Assembly (NCBI RefSeq): GCF_014635325.1
Contig: NZ_BMCT01000003.1
Span: 124,001 to 188,000 of the forward strand
From: Azorhizobium oxalatiphilum
GTDB lineage: Bacteria > Pseudomonadota > Alphaproteobacteria > Rhizobiales > Xanthobacteraceae
Direction: 5' to 3'
DNA length: 64,000 bases
Shown: piece after piece, positions 27,556-37,687 of the stretch
Layout: each line of letters begins with the position of its first letter
Position numbering within the stretch: the first letter of the stretch is position 1
The notes under the pieces: generated by a model
Seen by the model: only the letters and a program-made list of their open reading frames with translations
What the model was told of the DNA's origin: nothing
Databases searched by the model: none
Program-made: the position numbers and the translations under genes

Positions 27556-27915
27556 TTATCGGTCTTCGATAACGCGCAGGGCCCGCAGCACGTCTTCGGT
27601 GGGTTCCAGCTCCAGTTCCAGCAGGCGGAAGGAGAGGCTCTTGCCGTGTCCGTCGAGGCCGAGCGAGGCGTTCACCCCGCCTTCCAGCACATCGTCCAGC
27701 ACGAAATTGAAGGCGCCGAGGTTCGGCAGGTCGTAGCGCACAACCTTGGAAGGATGGCGCGCGGAAAATAGCGCCGCCACCGCCTCCGGCGTCACCTGCG
27801 CGGCGAGCGGCGCATAGGCTTCCGGCACGCGGCAGACGAGCGCGAGGTTGAGGCGGTTGCCCTTGTCGCCGGCACGGGCGTGGGCGAGGCGATGCAGCAG
27901 CAGGGGGGCGTTCAT
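27556..27915 (-). CDS. AtuA-like small partner protein
   Basis: 119 residues beginning LHRLAHARAGDKGNRLNLAL, the hallmark of the small ferredoxin-fold-like AtuA-related domain that is fused to or follows DUF1446 proteins, and containing NLGAFNFVLDDVLEGGVNASLGLDGHGK near the end. Its start overlaps the stop of the large AtuA gene by four bases (ATGA), so the two probably make one complex. Biochemical activity is not established. Confidence 0.85.
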   Translation of the reverse strand: MNAPLLLHRLAHARAGDKGNRLNLALVCRVPEAYAPLAAQVTPEAVAALFSARHPSKVVRYDLPNLGAFNFVLDDVLEGGVNASLGLDGHGKSLSFRLLELELEPTEDVLRALRVIEDR

Positions 27916-29282
27916 GGCTGTGCTCCCAGCAGCGTGGCCTTGGGAGATGTCATCCCCCGCTCAATAAGGCAGGAGGCGCTGGAGAGCCGGGGCGTCATGT
28001 GCTTGCGCACGCCGGCGCCGCCTGCGGGGCCGGCACAATAGAGGCCCTCCACTTCATCCAGCAGCATCTCCAGCTCGGCCTTGTCAGTGGATTGGGCGGA
28101 GAAGCGCAGGCGCACATCCTCCCGCTCGGTCTCAAAGAGGGGGGCGAGGGTCGCGCCGCCGGTATCGTTGAAGACGGAGGTGAGGCCGATGGCATCCACA
28201 CGCAGCTTGAGCCCGGGCGCGCGGCGGGCGAGGCGGGTGCGCACCACCTCTGCCGCGAGGCGGGCGCGGGCGCTGGCATTGGGGCCGGCATAGGAGATTT
28301 CCGCTTCTGCCAGTTGGCCGGCCTCGAAGCAGACGGTGGCCTTCAGGGTATCCGGGCGCGGCTTTCCGCGCGCGCCGCTCACCCGCACGCGGTCGGAGCC
28401 GACCTCCTCCACGCGAGTGTCGGTGATGTCCAGCACCACGTCGGGGGTGAGATAGGCGGCCGGGTCGTGGATCTCATAGAGCATCTGCTCAATCACGGTG
28501 AAGCGGTCGATGCGCCCGCCCGTGCCTTCCGGCTTAGTGACGAGGATGCCGCCGTCGCGGCCGATCTCCAGAATGGGAAAGCCCACGTCGTCGAGGCCGG
28601 GCACGTCCTTCACGCCGGGATCGGCGAAATAGCCGCCGGAGACCTGACTGCCACATTCCAGCAGATGGCCGGCCAGCGTGCCGGCGGCGAGCCGGTCCCA
28701 GTCGTCCTCGGCCCAGCCGAACACATGCAGCAGCGGGCCGAGGGCAAGCGCCGGATCGGCCACGCGCCCCGTCACCACGATATCGGCGCCCAGCGCCAGC
28801 GCTTCTGCGATGGGCGCGGCACCGAGATAGACGTCGGCGGACGTGATGGCGCTGCGGCCCTTCAATAGCGTTCCGCCGGTCTCGCGGGCGGCAAGCTCGC
28901 TGACCGAGAGGCGGTCGTCGATCTCCGAGCCGGTGACGATGCCGATGCGCGGCGCATGGCCGAGGTCGCGGGCCATCTGCGCGATGCGCTCCGCTGCCGC
29001 CTGCGGATTGGCGGCGCCGAAATTGCCGATGATGCGGATGCCGGAGGCCAGGCAGTCGGCGAGCACAGGCGCCAGCAGTTTCTCCAATGCCGGGCTGTAG
29101 CCCTTGGAGGGATCGGACTTCCGGGCCAACTGGCACAAAGCAAGCGTGCGCTCCGCCAGCGTTTCGAACATGAGGAAGCGCGGCCCCTCCATGCGCGCCA
29201 GCGCCGCCACCACGGGCACGGCGGCGTCCGTGCGGTCGCCAGCAAAGCCCGCGCCCGAACCGATGCGAACAAGGTCCGCCAT
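27912..29282 (-). CDS. AtuA-family protein (DUF1446)
   Basis: 456 residues. Opens with VRIGSGAGFAGDRTDAAVPV and contains IRIIGNFGAANPQAAAERIA, ADIVVTGRVADPALALGPLL, CGSQVSGGYFADPGVKDVPG, all typical of DUF1446/AtuA. The name comes from Pseudomonas acyclic terpene utilisation (atu), where the exact role of AtuA is unclear; many members occur in other carboxylate or CoA-ester pathways. First gene of an operon with the small partner and the Bug receptor, divergent from a LysR regulator that likely controls it. Confidence 0.88.
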   Translation of the reverse strand: MADLVRIGSGAGFAGDRTDAAVPVVAALARMEGPRFLMFETLAERTLALCQLARKSDPSKGYSPALEKLLAPVLADCLASGIRIIGNFGAANPQAAAERIAQMARDLGHAPRIGIVTGSEIDDRLSVSELAARETGGTLLKGRSAITSADVYLGAAPIAEALALGADIVVTGRVADPALALGPLLHVFGWAEDDWDRLAAGTLAGHLLECGSQVSGGYFADPGVKDVPGLDDVGFPILEIGRDGGILVTKPEGTGGRIDRFTVIEQMLYEIHDPAAYLTPDVVLDITDTRVEEVGSDRVRVSGARGKPRPDTLKATVCFEAGQLAEAEISYAGPNASARARLAAEVVRTRLARRAPGLKLRVDAIGLTSVFNDTGGATLAPLFETEREDVRLRFSAQSTDKAELEMLLDEVEGLYCAGPAGGAGVRKHMTPRLSSASCLIERGMTSPKATLLGAQP

Positions 29283-29403
29283 CTTGTTTCCTCCCGGAGC
29301 CGGATCGCTTCAGATGGAATTCATCTGGAAGCGTGAATCCGTCTCTAAAACTTTGATCCTTCCCGTCTGCGCGGGTTGAAGGGGAGGTTGCAGGCGTCAA
29401 TTC

Positions 29404-29437
29404 ATTACGTCAAATAATGTGAAAATATGAACTCATA
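29404..29437. promoter_or_regulatory. LysR-type binding sites between atuA-like operon and its divergent regulator
   Basis: Two dyads: ATTA-N7-TAAT (29404-29418, containing the T-N11-A LysR pattern) and the perfect TATGA-AC-TCATA (29426-29437), which ends 10 bp before the lysR ATG. The region is AT-rich. This arrangement fits activator binding plus autoregulation. Confidence 0.6.
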
Positions 29438-29447
29438 GGCTTGAGCG

Positions 29448-30377
29448 ATGAATATCACCGTCCGCCAACTGGAAGTCTTCGCCTGCGCTGCACGGGCCAT
29501 GAGTTTCACGCAGGCGGCGGCGCAGCTCGGCATCTCGCAGCCGGCTTTGTCGGAGAGCATAAGGCGCATGGAAAGCGAGCTGGGGCTGCGCCTGTTTGAT
29601 CGCACAACCCGCAAGCTCAGCCTTACCCGCGAGGGGCGGGCGCTGGTGGGGCTGGCGGAGGAGGTGGCGCGGGATGTGCGCGCCGGCCTGCAGGACATCG
29701 CCGCACGCGGCGGCCGGCGTCCGCGCGTCACGGTGGCCCTGCTGCCCTCCATCGCCGCCGCTTTGCTGCCGAAGGCGGCGGATGCCTTGCGGCAGGATTT
29801 TCCCGATGTGGAGCTCACCGTCTGCGACGTTCTGCACGAGCGGGCAGTGGCCATGGTGGAGGATGGCATCGCCGATCTCGCCGTTACCATGCGCCCGGCG
29901 AGCGAGCTTCTGGCCTATGAGCCCCTGGGCTCCGACCGGGTGCATCTGCTCATGCGCGCAGGCCATCCGCTGGCTGGTCGCGGGCCGCTGCCCTGGGCTG
30001 TACTCACCGGGCATGATTTCGTGGCGCTCGCCCGCACCACCTCGGTGCGCAAGCTGGTGGAAAGCGGGCTCGCTGCCGCCGATGTGGCGGTGGTGCCTCG
30101 TTTCGAGGTGGAGCAGATCCCCTCTGCTTACGCGCTGGTGGCGGCGGGGCTCGGCGTGACAGCCCTGCCGGAACTCACCTTCGCCATGATCCCGCGCACC
30201 GGCGTGGTGACGCGCCTGCTGGACAAGCCGGCGGTGGCCCGCGCCTTCGGTCTCATCACACGGGCGGAGCGGCCCTTGTCGCCGGTGGCGGAGGCGCTGG
30301 CGCGGGGGCTTCGGGCGGCCTTTGCGAGCTATAGGCCATTGATCGGCGGGGGCAGGGCGGCTACTCAGCAAGGCTAA
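29448..30377 (+). CDS. LysR-family transcriptional regulator
   Basis: 309 residues. N-terminal winged helix-turn-helix MNITVRQLEVFACAARAMSF, TQAAAQLGISQPALSESIRR, LGLRLFDRTTRKLSLTREGR; C-terminal effector domain from about residue 90 (RPRVTVALLPSIAAALLPKA, ADLAVTMRPASELLAYEPLG). Divergent from the AtuA-Bug operon, which it probably regulates in response to a pathway acid. The glycerate kinase gene follows 75 bp downstream and might also be in its regulon. Confidence 0.95.
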   Translation: MNITVRQLEVFACAARAMSFTQAAAQLGISQPALSESIRRMESELGLRLFDRTTRKLSLTREGRALVGLAEEVARDVRAGLQDIAARGGRRPRVTVALLPSIAAALLPKAADALRQDFPDVELTVCDVLHERAVAMVEDGIADLAVTMRPASELLAYEPLGSDRVHLLMRAGHPLAGRGPLPWAVLTGHDFVALARTTSVRKLVESGLAAADVAVVPRFEVEQIPSAYALVAAGLGVTALPELTFAMIPRTGVVTRLLDKPAVARAFGLITRAERPLSPVAEALARGLRAAFASYRPLIGGGRAATQQG

Positions 30378-30452
30378 GAACCGAGCCCTTAGAGCCGGAT
30401 GCGCCCGCAAGGGGTGCTGTGTTCCCACTTTGAGGAGCTTCGAGGAAACGCC

Positions 30453-31697
30453 ATGCCGTCTGATCGTGAGATCCTGCTCGCCCTGTTCGATGTCGCGCTG
30501 AACGCCGCCGTGCCGGAAGGCAAGTTCGAGGGCCGCCTGCCCGAGCCGCCCAAGGGGCGCACCATCGTCATCGGCGCCGGCAAGGCCTCCGCCCGCATGG
30601 CGCGCGCCTTCGAAAAGGAATGGGGCCGTCCTTGCGAGGGGCTGATCGTGACCCGCTACGGCCATGGCTGCGAGACGCAGTATGTGGAGATCGTCGAGGC
30701 CTCCCATCCGGTGCCGGATCAGGCCGGCTTCGATGCCGCCCGGCGCATTCTGGAACTCGCCCGCTCGGCGGGGCCGGATGATCTCGTCGTCTGCCTCATG
30801 TCCGGCGGCGCTTCCGCGCTGCTGACCCAGCCGGCCGAGGGGCTGACGCTTGCCGACAAACAGGCGCTGAACCAGCAGTTGCTCAAGTCCGGCGCGCCCA
30901 TTGGCATCATGAACAAGGTGCGCAAGTCCATGTCCGCCATCAAGGGCGGGCGGCTCGCCGCCGCCATCGCCCCGGCGCGGGCGGTGACGTATCTCATTTC
31001 CGACGTTCCGGGCGATGATCCCGGCGCCATCGGCTCCGGCCCCACCATCCCCGAGGCGTCGGACCCCGACGAGGTGCTTCGCCTGATGCGGGCCTATGGC
31101 ATCGAGGTGACGCCGCAACTGGAGCAGGTGATCCGCACCAACGTCGTCTCGGGCGATCCGCTGCCGGGGCAGGAGGTGCACATGATCGCCACCCCGCTCA
31201 TGGCGCTGCAGGCGGCCGAGGCGAAGGCGAAGGAATTCGGTCTCGCCACGCTCATTCTCGGCGATGCCATCGAGGGCGAGGCACGCGAGGCGGCTACCGT
31301 GTTCGCCGGCATCGCGCGCTCCGCGGCCACCCATGGCCTGCCGGCGGGCGCGCCTTGCGTGCTGCTGTCGGGCGGAGAGACCACGGTGACTGTGCGCGGC
31401 AAGGGGCGCGGTGGGCGCAATGTGGAGTTCCTGCTGGCGCTGGCCGTGGCACTGAAGGGCGAAAAGGGCATCAGCGCCATCGCCTGCGATACGGACGGGG
31501 TGGACGGCACCGAGGACAATGCGGGCGCCTGGTTCGACGAGGCCGTGCTGACGGATGCCAAGGCCAAGGGTATCTCGGCAGACGACCATCTGGCCAACAA
31601 TGACGGCTACAGCTTCTTCTCGGCGCTGGACCGACTGGTGGTGACGGGGCCGACGCTCACCAACGTCAACGACTTCCGCGCCATCCTCATCCGCTGA
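30453..31697 (+). CDS. Glycerate 2-kinase (GckA/MOFRL family)
   Basis: 414 residues; start at 30453 after GAGGAAA. Seen: VIGAGKASARMARAFEKEW, VCLMSGGASALLTQPAEGLT, KVRKSMSAIKGGRLAAAIAP, ISDVPGDDPGAIGSGPT, then a C-terminal MOFRL domain with VLLSGGETTVTVRGKGRGGR and DTDGVDGTEDNAGAW. Phosphorylates D-glycerate to 2-phosphoglycerate, feeding glycolate, tartrate or serine-cycle carbon into glycolysis. Older annotations call it hydroxypyruvate reductase TtuD. Confidence 0.93.
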   Translation: MPSDREILLALFDVALNAAVPEGKFEGRLPEPPKGRTIVIGAGKASARMARAFEKEWGRPCEGLIVTRYGHGCETQYVEIVEASHPVPDQAGFDAARRILELARSAGPDDLVVCLMSGGASALLTQPAEGLTLADKQALNQQLLKSGAPIGIMNKVRKSMSAIKGGRLAAAIAPARAVTYLISDVPGDDPGAIGSGPTIPEASDPDEVLRLMRAYGIEVTPQLEQVIRTNVVSGDPLPGQEVHMIATPLMALQAAEAKAKEFGLATLILGDAIEGEAREAATVFAGIARSAATHGLPAGAPCVLLSGGETTVTVRGKGRGGRNVEFLLALAVALKGEKGISAIACDTDGVDGTEDNAGAWFDEAVLTDAKAKGISADDHLANNDGYSFFSALDRLVVTGPTLTNVNDFRAILIR

Positions 31698-31748
31698 GGC
31701 ATCGGCCTCGCTCTGCCGCGCTGCGCATGATTGTGCGGCGCAGCAGAT

Positions 31749-31770
31749 GCGCGTCATTCGCATGACGCGC
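31749..31770. terminator. Hairpin GCGCGTCAT-TCGC-ATGACGCGC after glycerate kinase
   Basis: Perfect nine-bp stem with four-base loop about 50 bp past the stop, followed by GCAAAAG. Possible terminator. Confidence 0.5.
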
Positions 31771-31794
31771 GCAAAAGTCCCACGCTCTCAATCG

Positions 31795-31814
31795 CTTGCC
31801 ATGTACATGGCAAG
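31795..31814. promoter_or_regulatory. Perfect 20-bp palindrome upstream of the GNAT gene
   Basis: CTTGCCATGTACATGGCAAG, 120 bp before the chosen ATG. Length and symmetry fit a dimeric activator or repressor site (for example LuxR- or LacI-type). No regulator gene is adjacent. Confidence 0.5.
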
Positions 31815-31864
31815 ATGTTGGCACTGCTCGCCTTCTCTCCGACACGACAGCATGCTTGACCTTT

Positions 31865-31898
31865 ATTGCGTTGCATCCAATTAAGGATGCAATGCAAT
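31865..31898 (+). promoter_or_regulatory. Long stem-loop in the leader of the GNAT gene
   Basis: Arms 31865-31878 and 31885-31898 pair over 14 bp (one G-U) around AATTAA. It lies 35 bp before the ATG, so it may be an RNA element or an operator. There is no T run. Confidence 0.45.
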
Positions 31899-31933
31899 CG
31901 GGGGGCGGTGTGGCGAAGAGTGGGAGTACCAGC

Positions 31934-32530
31934 ATGAGCGAGCACGCTCCGGGCATCATCCGCAAGCTTTGGCCGGGTGAGGTTCAGGTCTTCCGCGACC
32001 ATCTTCTGCGTCTCGATCAGGAGACGCGCCGCAGCCGCTTCGGCTCGGCCGTCAGCGACGACTTCATCACCCATTATTCCGAGCGCGTGTTCCGCTCCGG
32101 CGCCGTGGTGCACGGCTGCTTCGTGGAAGGCGTGCTGCGCGCGGCGGCCGAGCTCTATCCCTTCTCGGAAGTGCTGGCGACCGAGGGCGAAGCGGCCTTC
32201 AGCGTCGAGCAAGCCTACCAGAATCTCGGCCTCGGCACCGTTCTCATGGGCCGCACCGTGCTCACCGCCCGCAATCGCGGCATCCGCACCCTGCACATGA
32301 ACTGCCTCGCCCGGAACCGGCGCATGCAGCAGATCGCCCGCAAGTTCGACGCCGACCTCACGGTGGAGAGTGACGAGGTGATCGCCCAGCTCAAGGCGCC
32401 GTACCCCACGCTGGTATCCATGGCCCGCGAGGCGACAGAAGAGGCGCAGGGCGTGGTGGGGGCGATGTTCCAGGCCCAGTGGAGCGCCGGCCAGCGCATG
32501 CTGAACCTGATGCTGCCCGCCGCCGCTTGA
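31934..32530 (+). CDS. GNAT-family N-acetyltransferase
   Basis: 198 residues; start at 31934 set by GGGAG. Seen: LWPGEVQVFRDHLLRLDQET, RRSRFGSAVSDDFITHYSER, and the acetyl-CoA loop region AYQNLGLGTVLMGRTVLTAR followed by LHMNCLARNRRMQQIARKF, as in alphaproteobacterial GNAT proteins that act on protein or small-molecule amines. Substrate unknown. The unusually structured 230-bp upstream region suggests specific regulation. Confidence 0.85.
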   Translation: MSEHAPGIIRKLWPGEVQVFRDHLLRLDQETRRSRFGSAVSDDFITHYSERVFRSGAVVHGCFVEGVLRAAAELYPFSEVLATEGEAAFSVEQAYQNLGLGTVLMGRTVLTARNRGIRTLHMNCLARNRRMQQIARKFDADLTVESDEVIAQLKAPYPTLVSMAREATEEAQGVVGAMFQAQWSAGQRMLNLMLPAAA

Positions 32531-32601
32531 GGGATGCGGGACACCGCCGCGTCAATGCCCGTGAGAGGCGGATTCACGGATCATACGGATCCGATCCGGC
32601 C

Positions 32602-32931
32602 CTAGTGCACGGCGGTCTTCGACAGCAGATTGACGATCAGCACGCCGGCGATGATCAGGCCCATGCCCACGACGCCGGCCAGATCCAGCTTCTGGCCGTA
32701 AAACGCCCAGGCGATGCCGGCCACCAGCACGATGCCCGCCCCCGACCACGTGGCATACGCGATCCCCACGGGAATCGTCTTCAGCGTCAGCGACAGCAGG
32801 GCAAAGGCGATTCCGTAACCCGCCACCACGATGACGCTCGGCACCAATCGGGTGAAGCCCTCGGCTGATTTCAGCATGGAGGTGGCGATCACCTCGGCGA
32901 CAATGGCAATGGCCAGCAGAACGTAGGGCAT
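32602..32931 (-). CDS. SMR-family multidrug efflux transporter (EmrE-like)
   Basis: 109-residue four-helix exporter. The conserved Glu of helix 1 is in [20 protein letters not shown], followed by the family [20 protein letters not shown] and [14 protein letters not shown]. It exchanges protons for quaternary ammonium or other cations as a dimer. The Gly/Trp pattern fits the EmrE/QacE branch better than guanidinium exporters. Stands alone between convergent and divergent neighbours. Confidence 0.92.
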   Translation of the reverse strand: MPYVLLAIAIVAEVIATSMLKSAEGFTRLVPSVIVVAGYGIAFALLSLTLKTIPVGIAYATWSGAGIVLVAGIAWAFYGQKLDLAGVVGMGLIIAGVLIVNLLSKTAVH

Positions 32932-33094
32932 GCCTGCTCGTAGCGGGCAACGTCAGCTCCGGTCAATCTCGCGCGCCCTGTCGGGGCGAAAGCGGGTGGC
33001 GCGTCCTGTGACGGACGGGCAAAGCCGCCGGGACCGGCTTCAAGCGCGCCCGATCCGGCCCTATCCTGTGGCGGCGCTTATCGGGAGGTGATCC

Positions 33095-33919
33095 ATGACC
33101 ATACGTGTCGGCATCGGCGGCTGGACCTTCGAGCCCTGGCGGGGCACCTTCTTTCCCAAGGGCCTGCCCCATGCCCGCGAGCTGGAGCACGCCAGCCGGC
33201 AGGTCACGTCCATCGAGGTCAACGGCACCTTCTACCGCAGCCAGACCCCGAAGACCTTCGCCAGCTGGGCCGCGCAGGTGCCGGACGATTTCGTCTTCTC
33301 CCTGAAAGCACCGCGCTATGCCACCAATCGCCGGGTGCTGGCCGAGGCGGGCGAGAGCATCGCGCGTTTCGTGGACAGCGGGCTTGCCGAGCTGGGCGAC
33401 AAGCTCGGCCCCATCAACTGGCAATTCCCGCCCACCAAACAGTTCGACCCTGAGGATTTCGGCGCCTTCCTTGCTCTGTTGCCGGAAACGACCGGCGGCG
33501 TCGCCTTGCGCCATGCGGTGGAGGTGCGCCATGCCTCCTTCTGCACGGCGGATTTCATTGCGCTCGCCCGCAAGCACAAGGTGGCGGTGATCTTCGCCGA
33601 TGACGACGACTACCCGGCCATTGCCGATGTGACCGCCGATTTCGTCTATGCCCGCCTCCAGCGTGCCAAGGAGGAGGAGCCGAACGGCTATAGCGATGCG
33701 GCCCTGAAGACCTGGCATGCGCGGGCGAAGGTCTGGGAAGGCGGCGGCGTGCCGGACGACCTGCCGTCCTATGGCGAGGCGGCCAAGGGCGCGAAAGACA
33801 AGGAGGCGAAAGACAAGGGCGCGAAGGGCAAGAAGAAGCGCGATGTCTTCGTCTACATGATCAACGGCGCCAAGGTGCGGGCGCCGGCGGCCGCGCAGGC
33901 GTTACTCACGCTCGTCTGA
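33095..33919 (+). CDS. DUF72 family protein (YecE-like)
   Basis: 274-residue TIM-barrel-like protein of unknown function. Start after GGGAGGTGA. Seen: IRVGIGGWTFEPWRGTFFPK, IEVNGTFYRSQTPKTFASWA, FSLKAPRYATNRRVLAEAGE, GPINWQFPPTKQFDPEDFGA and DDDDYPAIADVTADFVYARL, all DUF72 landmarks. A Lys/Ala/Glu repeat tract (GAKDKEAKDKGAKGKKK) near the C-terminus is a species-specific insertion. Its end overlaps the convergent K+ channel gene by 18 bp. Confidence 0.9.
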   Translation: MTIRVGIGGWTFEPWRGTFFPKGLPHARELEHASRQVTSIEVNGTFYRSQTPKTFASWAAQVPDDFVFSLKAPRYATNRRVLAEAGESIARFVDSGLAELGDKLGPINWQFPPTKQFDPEDFGAFLALLPETTGGVALRHAVEVRHASFCTADFIALARKHKVAVIFADDDDYPAIADVTADFVYARLQRAKEEEPNGYSDAALKTWHARAKVWEGGGVPDDLPSYGEAAKGAKDKEAKDKGAKGKKKRDVFVYMINGAKVRAPAAAQALLTLV

Positions 33920-34387
33920 ACGGCGCGGGACGACGTTCAGGGGCGGATGATGGCCGGCGCGGTGCACGCCCAGCAGCTCCGACAGGCGCGTCAGCACCGC
34001 GAAGATGAGCGCCGTGGACCAGCCGAACAGCAGCATGCCGTTGGCCGCCGTCACCGGGCCGAGCACGCGCCAGTGCGGGGCGGGCAGGAGGTCGCCATAG
34101 CCGAGCGTCGTGAAGTTCACGAAAGCGAGGTAGTAGGCGTCGTGATCGTTGGTCACGCCATCGACGCAGACATAGGCCAGCGCCCAGATGCCCACCTCCA
34201 GCAGATGGGCGAAGGTGAGGACGGCGCCGGTGAACATCATGCCCAGCAGCAGCGCGCGGACCGGGTGGCGGATGCGGAAACGGCTGCCGAGCGCCAGCAT
34301 GGTCTTCACCAGGAACACACTGGCCAAGGCGTGCAGGGCCACGGTGATGAGGCTGATGGCAATCCCGTACAGGAGTTCGGCCGGCAT
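33902..34387 (-). CDS. Two-helix potassium channel family protein
   Basis: About 161 residues. The selectivity-filter motif TTLGYGDLLP sits between two hydrophobic helices (LLLGMMFTGAVLTFAHLLEV and NGMLLFGWSTALIFAVLTRL), preceded by an extra N-terminal helix (ISLITVALHALASVFLV). No cytosolic RCK domain, so gating is unclear. The start is uncertain: ATG 34387 or 34423, neither with a strong site. Overlaps the DUF72 gene at its 3' end. Confidence 0.8.
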   Translation of the reverse strand: MPAELLYGIAISLITVALHALASVFLVKTMLALGSRFRIRHPVRALLLGMMFTGAVLTFAHLLEVGIWALAYVCVDGVTNDHDAYYLAFVNFTTLGYGDLLPAPHWRVLGPVTAANGMLLFGWSTALIFAVLTRLSELLGVHRAGHHPPLNVVPRRSDERE

Positions 34388-34606
34388 CGCGCGCCCCGTT
34401 TCACCGCTCGTCTTCCTGCTCATGGCGGCCAAACACGGTCCTGACAAGGCGCCGGGTAGGTATCGGCACTGGGCTACGGCAAAAAATTCCGGCGCGGCGG
34501 GAACCGGCGGCCAGCCCTGTGGTTTTGTCTGATTGGCGTGCGGCACTTGCGGGCGTGAACCGCGAGGCTGACGCCGTGATGTTTATTCGAGAGCATGGAG
34601 ATTGCC

Positions 34607-34846
34607 ATGACGCCGGAAACATCCAGCACCAAGCCGGTCAAGCTACAGTACTGGTCAAGCTCCCATACGGTGGATTCACCCGATGCCTGGCCCGAACCCT
34701 ATGGCTTCGACAGCGTGGAGGACGCGGTCGCGTTCGCCATGACGCAGTCACCGGCCAATCGGGAACTCGCCTGGCTGCGAACGGAAAGCGGCGAGGTTCT
34801 CAAGCCTGAGCAGATTTACCGTCGCTGGTCGCTGCGCCGGACCTGA
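34607..34846 (+). CDS. Conserved hypothetical protein, 79 residues
   Basis: Short soluble acidic-polar protein (MTPETSSTKPVKLQYWSSSH, then FDSVEDAVAFAMTQSPANRE and a basic end IYRRWSLRRT). GGAG precedes ATG 34607. I know of similar short proteins in rhizobia but no function. The codon use looks like that of its neighbours. Confidence 0.6.
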   Translation: MTPETSSTKPVKLQYWSSSHTVDSPDAWPEPYGFDSVEDAVAFAMTQSPANRELAWLRTESGEVLKPEQIYRRWSLRRT

Positions 34847-35029
34847 CCCGCAGCGGGTTCGCGTCAGCGCCGCAGGCGTGCCGGCGGGGCACTGCCCCTG
34901 TCCGGCACGCCGTGGCCTGAATTAACCCCGCGGCGTTGATCTTCGCGCGCCGTCGTGTATTTTGCGCCGCAAAATTGTGGCAAGCGGGTTCGAGCTATTC
35001 GGGCCCGCGTTTTGGTGTTTAGGGACCCC

Positions 35030-36850
<1,821 letters not shown>

Positions 36851-36878
36851 GCCTTTCCTTCGCGAGAGACGTGATACG

Positions 36879-36909
36879 AAGCCCCGGCCTCTGGCCGGGG
36901 CTTTTCTTT
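36879..36909 (+). terminator. Rho-independent terminator of typA
   Basis: Perfect 11-bp stem AAGCCCCGGCC / GGCCGGGGCTT with a TCT loop and TTCTTTT tail. Confidence 0.95.
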
Positions 36910-36937
36910 TGGCTCTGCGTGCGCCGGCTGGCGTGGC

Positions 36938-37273
36938 TCAGCGTGCCGGCAGCGCCGGTGGCACGGCTCCGAGCTCGGCCAGGCGCCGGGCGGACATCTC
37001 TTCGCGCATTCTGTCCCGCTTGGCGCGGGCGAGGCCGGGAATGAGGAAGGCATCCACCACCAGCCAGATCAGGCCGATGCCGATGAAATAGGTGAGGATC
37101 TGGATCACCGCCGTCACCGGCCGGCCGAGATAGAAGCGGTGCGCGGAGACGATGCCGAGGAAGAACCAGAACAGATAGGCCAGCACGAGGCTTGGCCCCT
37201 CATTCGTCAGGCGCGTCTCGATGAGGATCTGCTCGGCGGTGTCGAGGGCCAAGGGATGCGTTGGGGCGGACAT
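36938..37273 (-). CDS. TM2 domain-containing membrane protein
   Basis: 111 residues. The TM2 signature is in LVLAYLFWFFLGIVSAHRFY followed by LGRPVTAVIQILTYFIGIGL and IWLVVDAFLIPGLARAKRDR; two helices with an FLG..GAHRFYLG-type turn. Start at 37273 has AGGAAA. Role unknown; such proteins are often small membrane anchors. Divergent from the hpf-ptsN unit. Confidence 0.88.
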   Translation of the reverse strand: MSAPTHPLALDTAEQILIETRLTNEGPSLVLAYLFWFFLGIVSAHRFYLGRPVTAVIQILTYFIGIGLIWLVVDAFLIPGLARAKRDRMREEMSARRLAELGAVPPALPAR

Positions 37274-37687
37274 CGGTTTTTTCCTGACCGGAACGTGCGG
37301 CACGACGGTATCTTGTGGCGTTCCACTGGATTTGTGGCAAGCTGACCCTACAGCATGTGGATGGACCCTTACCCCACGGGAACGTGAAGGCGAGGGACGG
37401 AAACATATGCTGCCTCAAGGTCTTGGGCTGGGGACGCCGACATCGGTCGGCGATCTTGAGCCAAGGCAATGTAACGGGAGGAACGTGGAGCGAGACTGAG
37501 CTTCGCCGCCGTCCGGTCTCAGTTGAGACGGCGCTTTCCGGAAGCCAGCAGGCGGTTGATCCGTCCGTTGACAGTTCCCCGAAGCGCTCCTACCACTGAT
37601 AGGCCGGCCGGTTTGCAAGAACAGGCGCGGGTGCCGGGTCCCGTTTTCAGGGTTTCTCGTCCCCCCGCCCAAGAGGGATCAAATCGC
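37274..37687. other. 414-bp structured leader/intergenic region before hpf
   Basis: No credible gene. It contains a perfect hairpin CGCCGAC-ATCG-GTCGGCG (37435-37452) inside an outer pair CTCAAG/CTTGAG (37414-37419, 37455-37460), and two competing stems CGCCGTC/GACGGCG (37507-37513, 37527-37533) and GTCTCA-GT-TGAGAC (37516-37529). TTGACA occurs at 37569. These could belong to a long hpf leader or a small RNA. Confidence 0.4.

Noticed and set aside
34980..35015. GGTTCGA-like string resembling a tRNA T arm
   Set aside because: No acceptor stem or anticodon arm around it; it lies in the typA leader. No tRNA was found anywhere in the window.
37415..37672. An 85-residue minus-strand frame before hpf
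   Set aside because: Starts without ribosome site and overlaps the hairpins; low complexity. Treated as leader.
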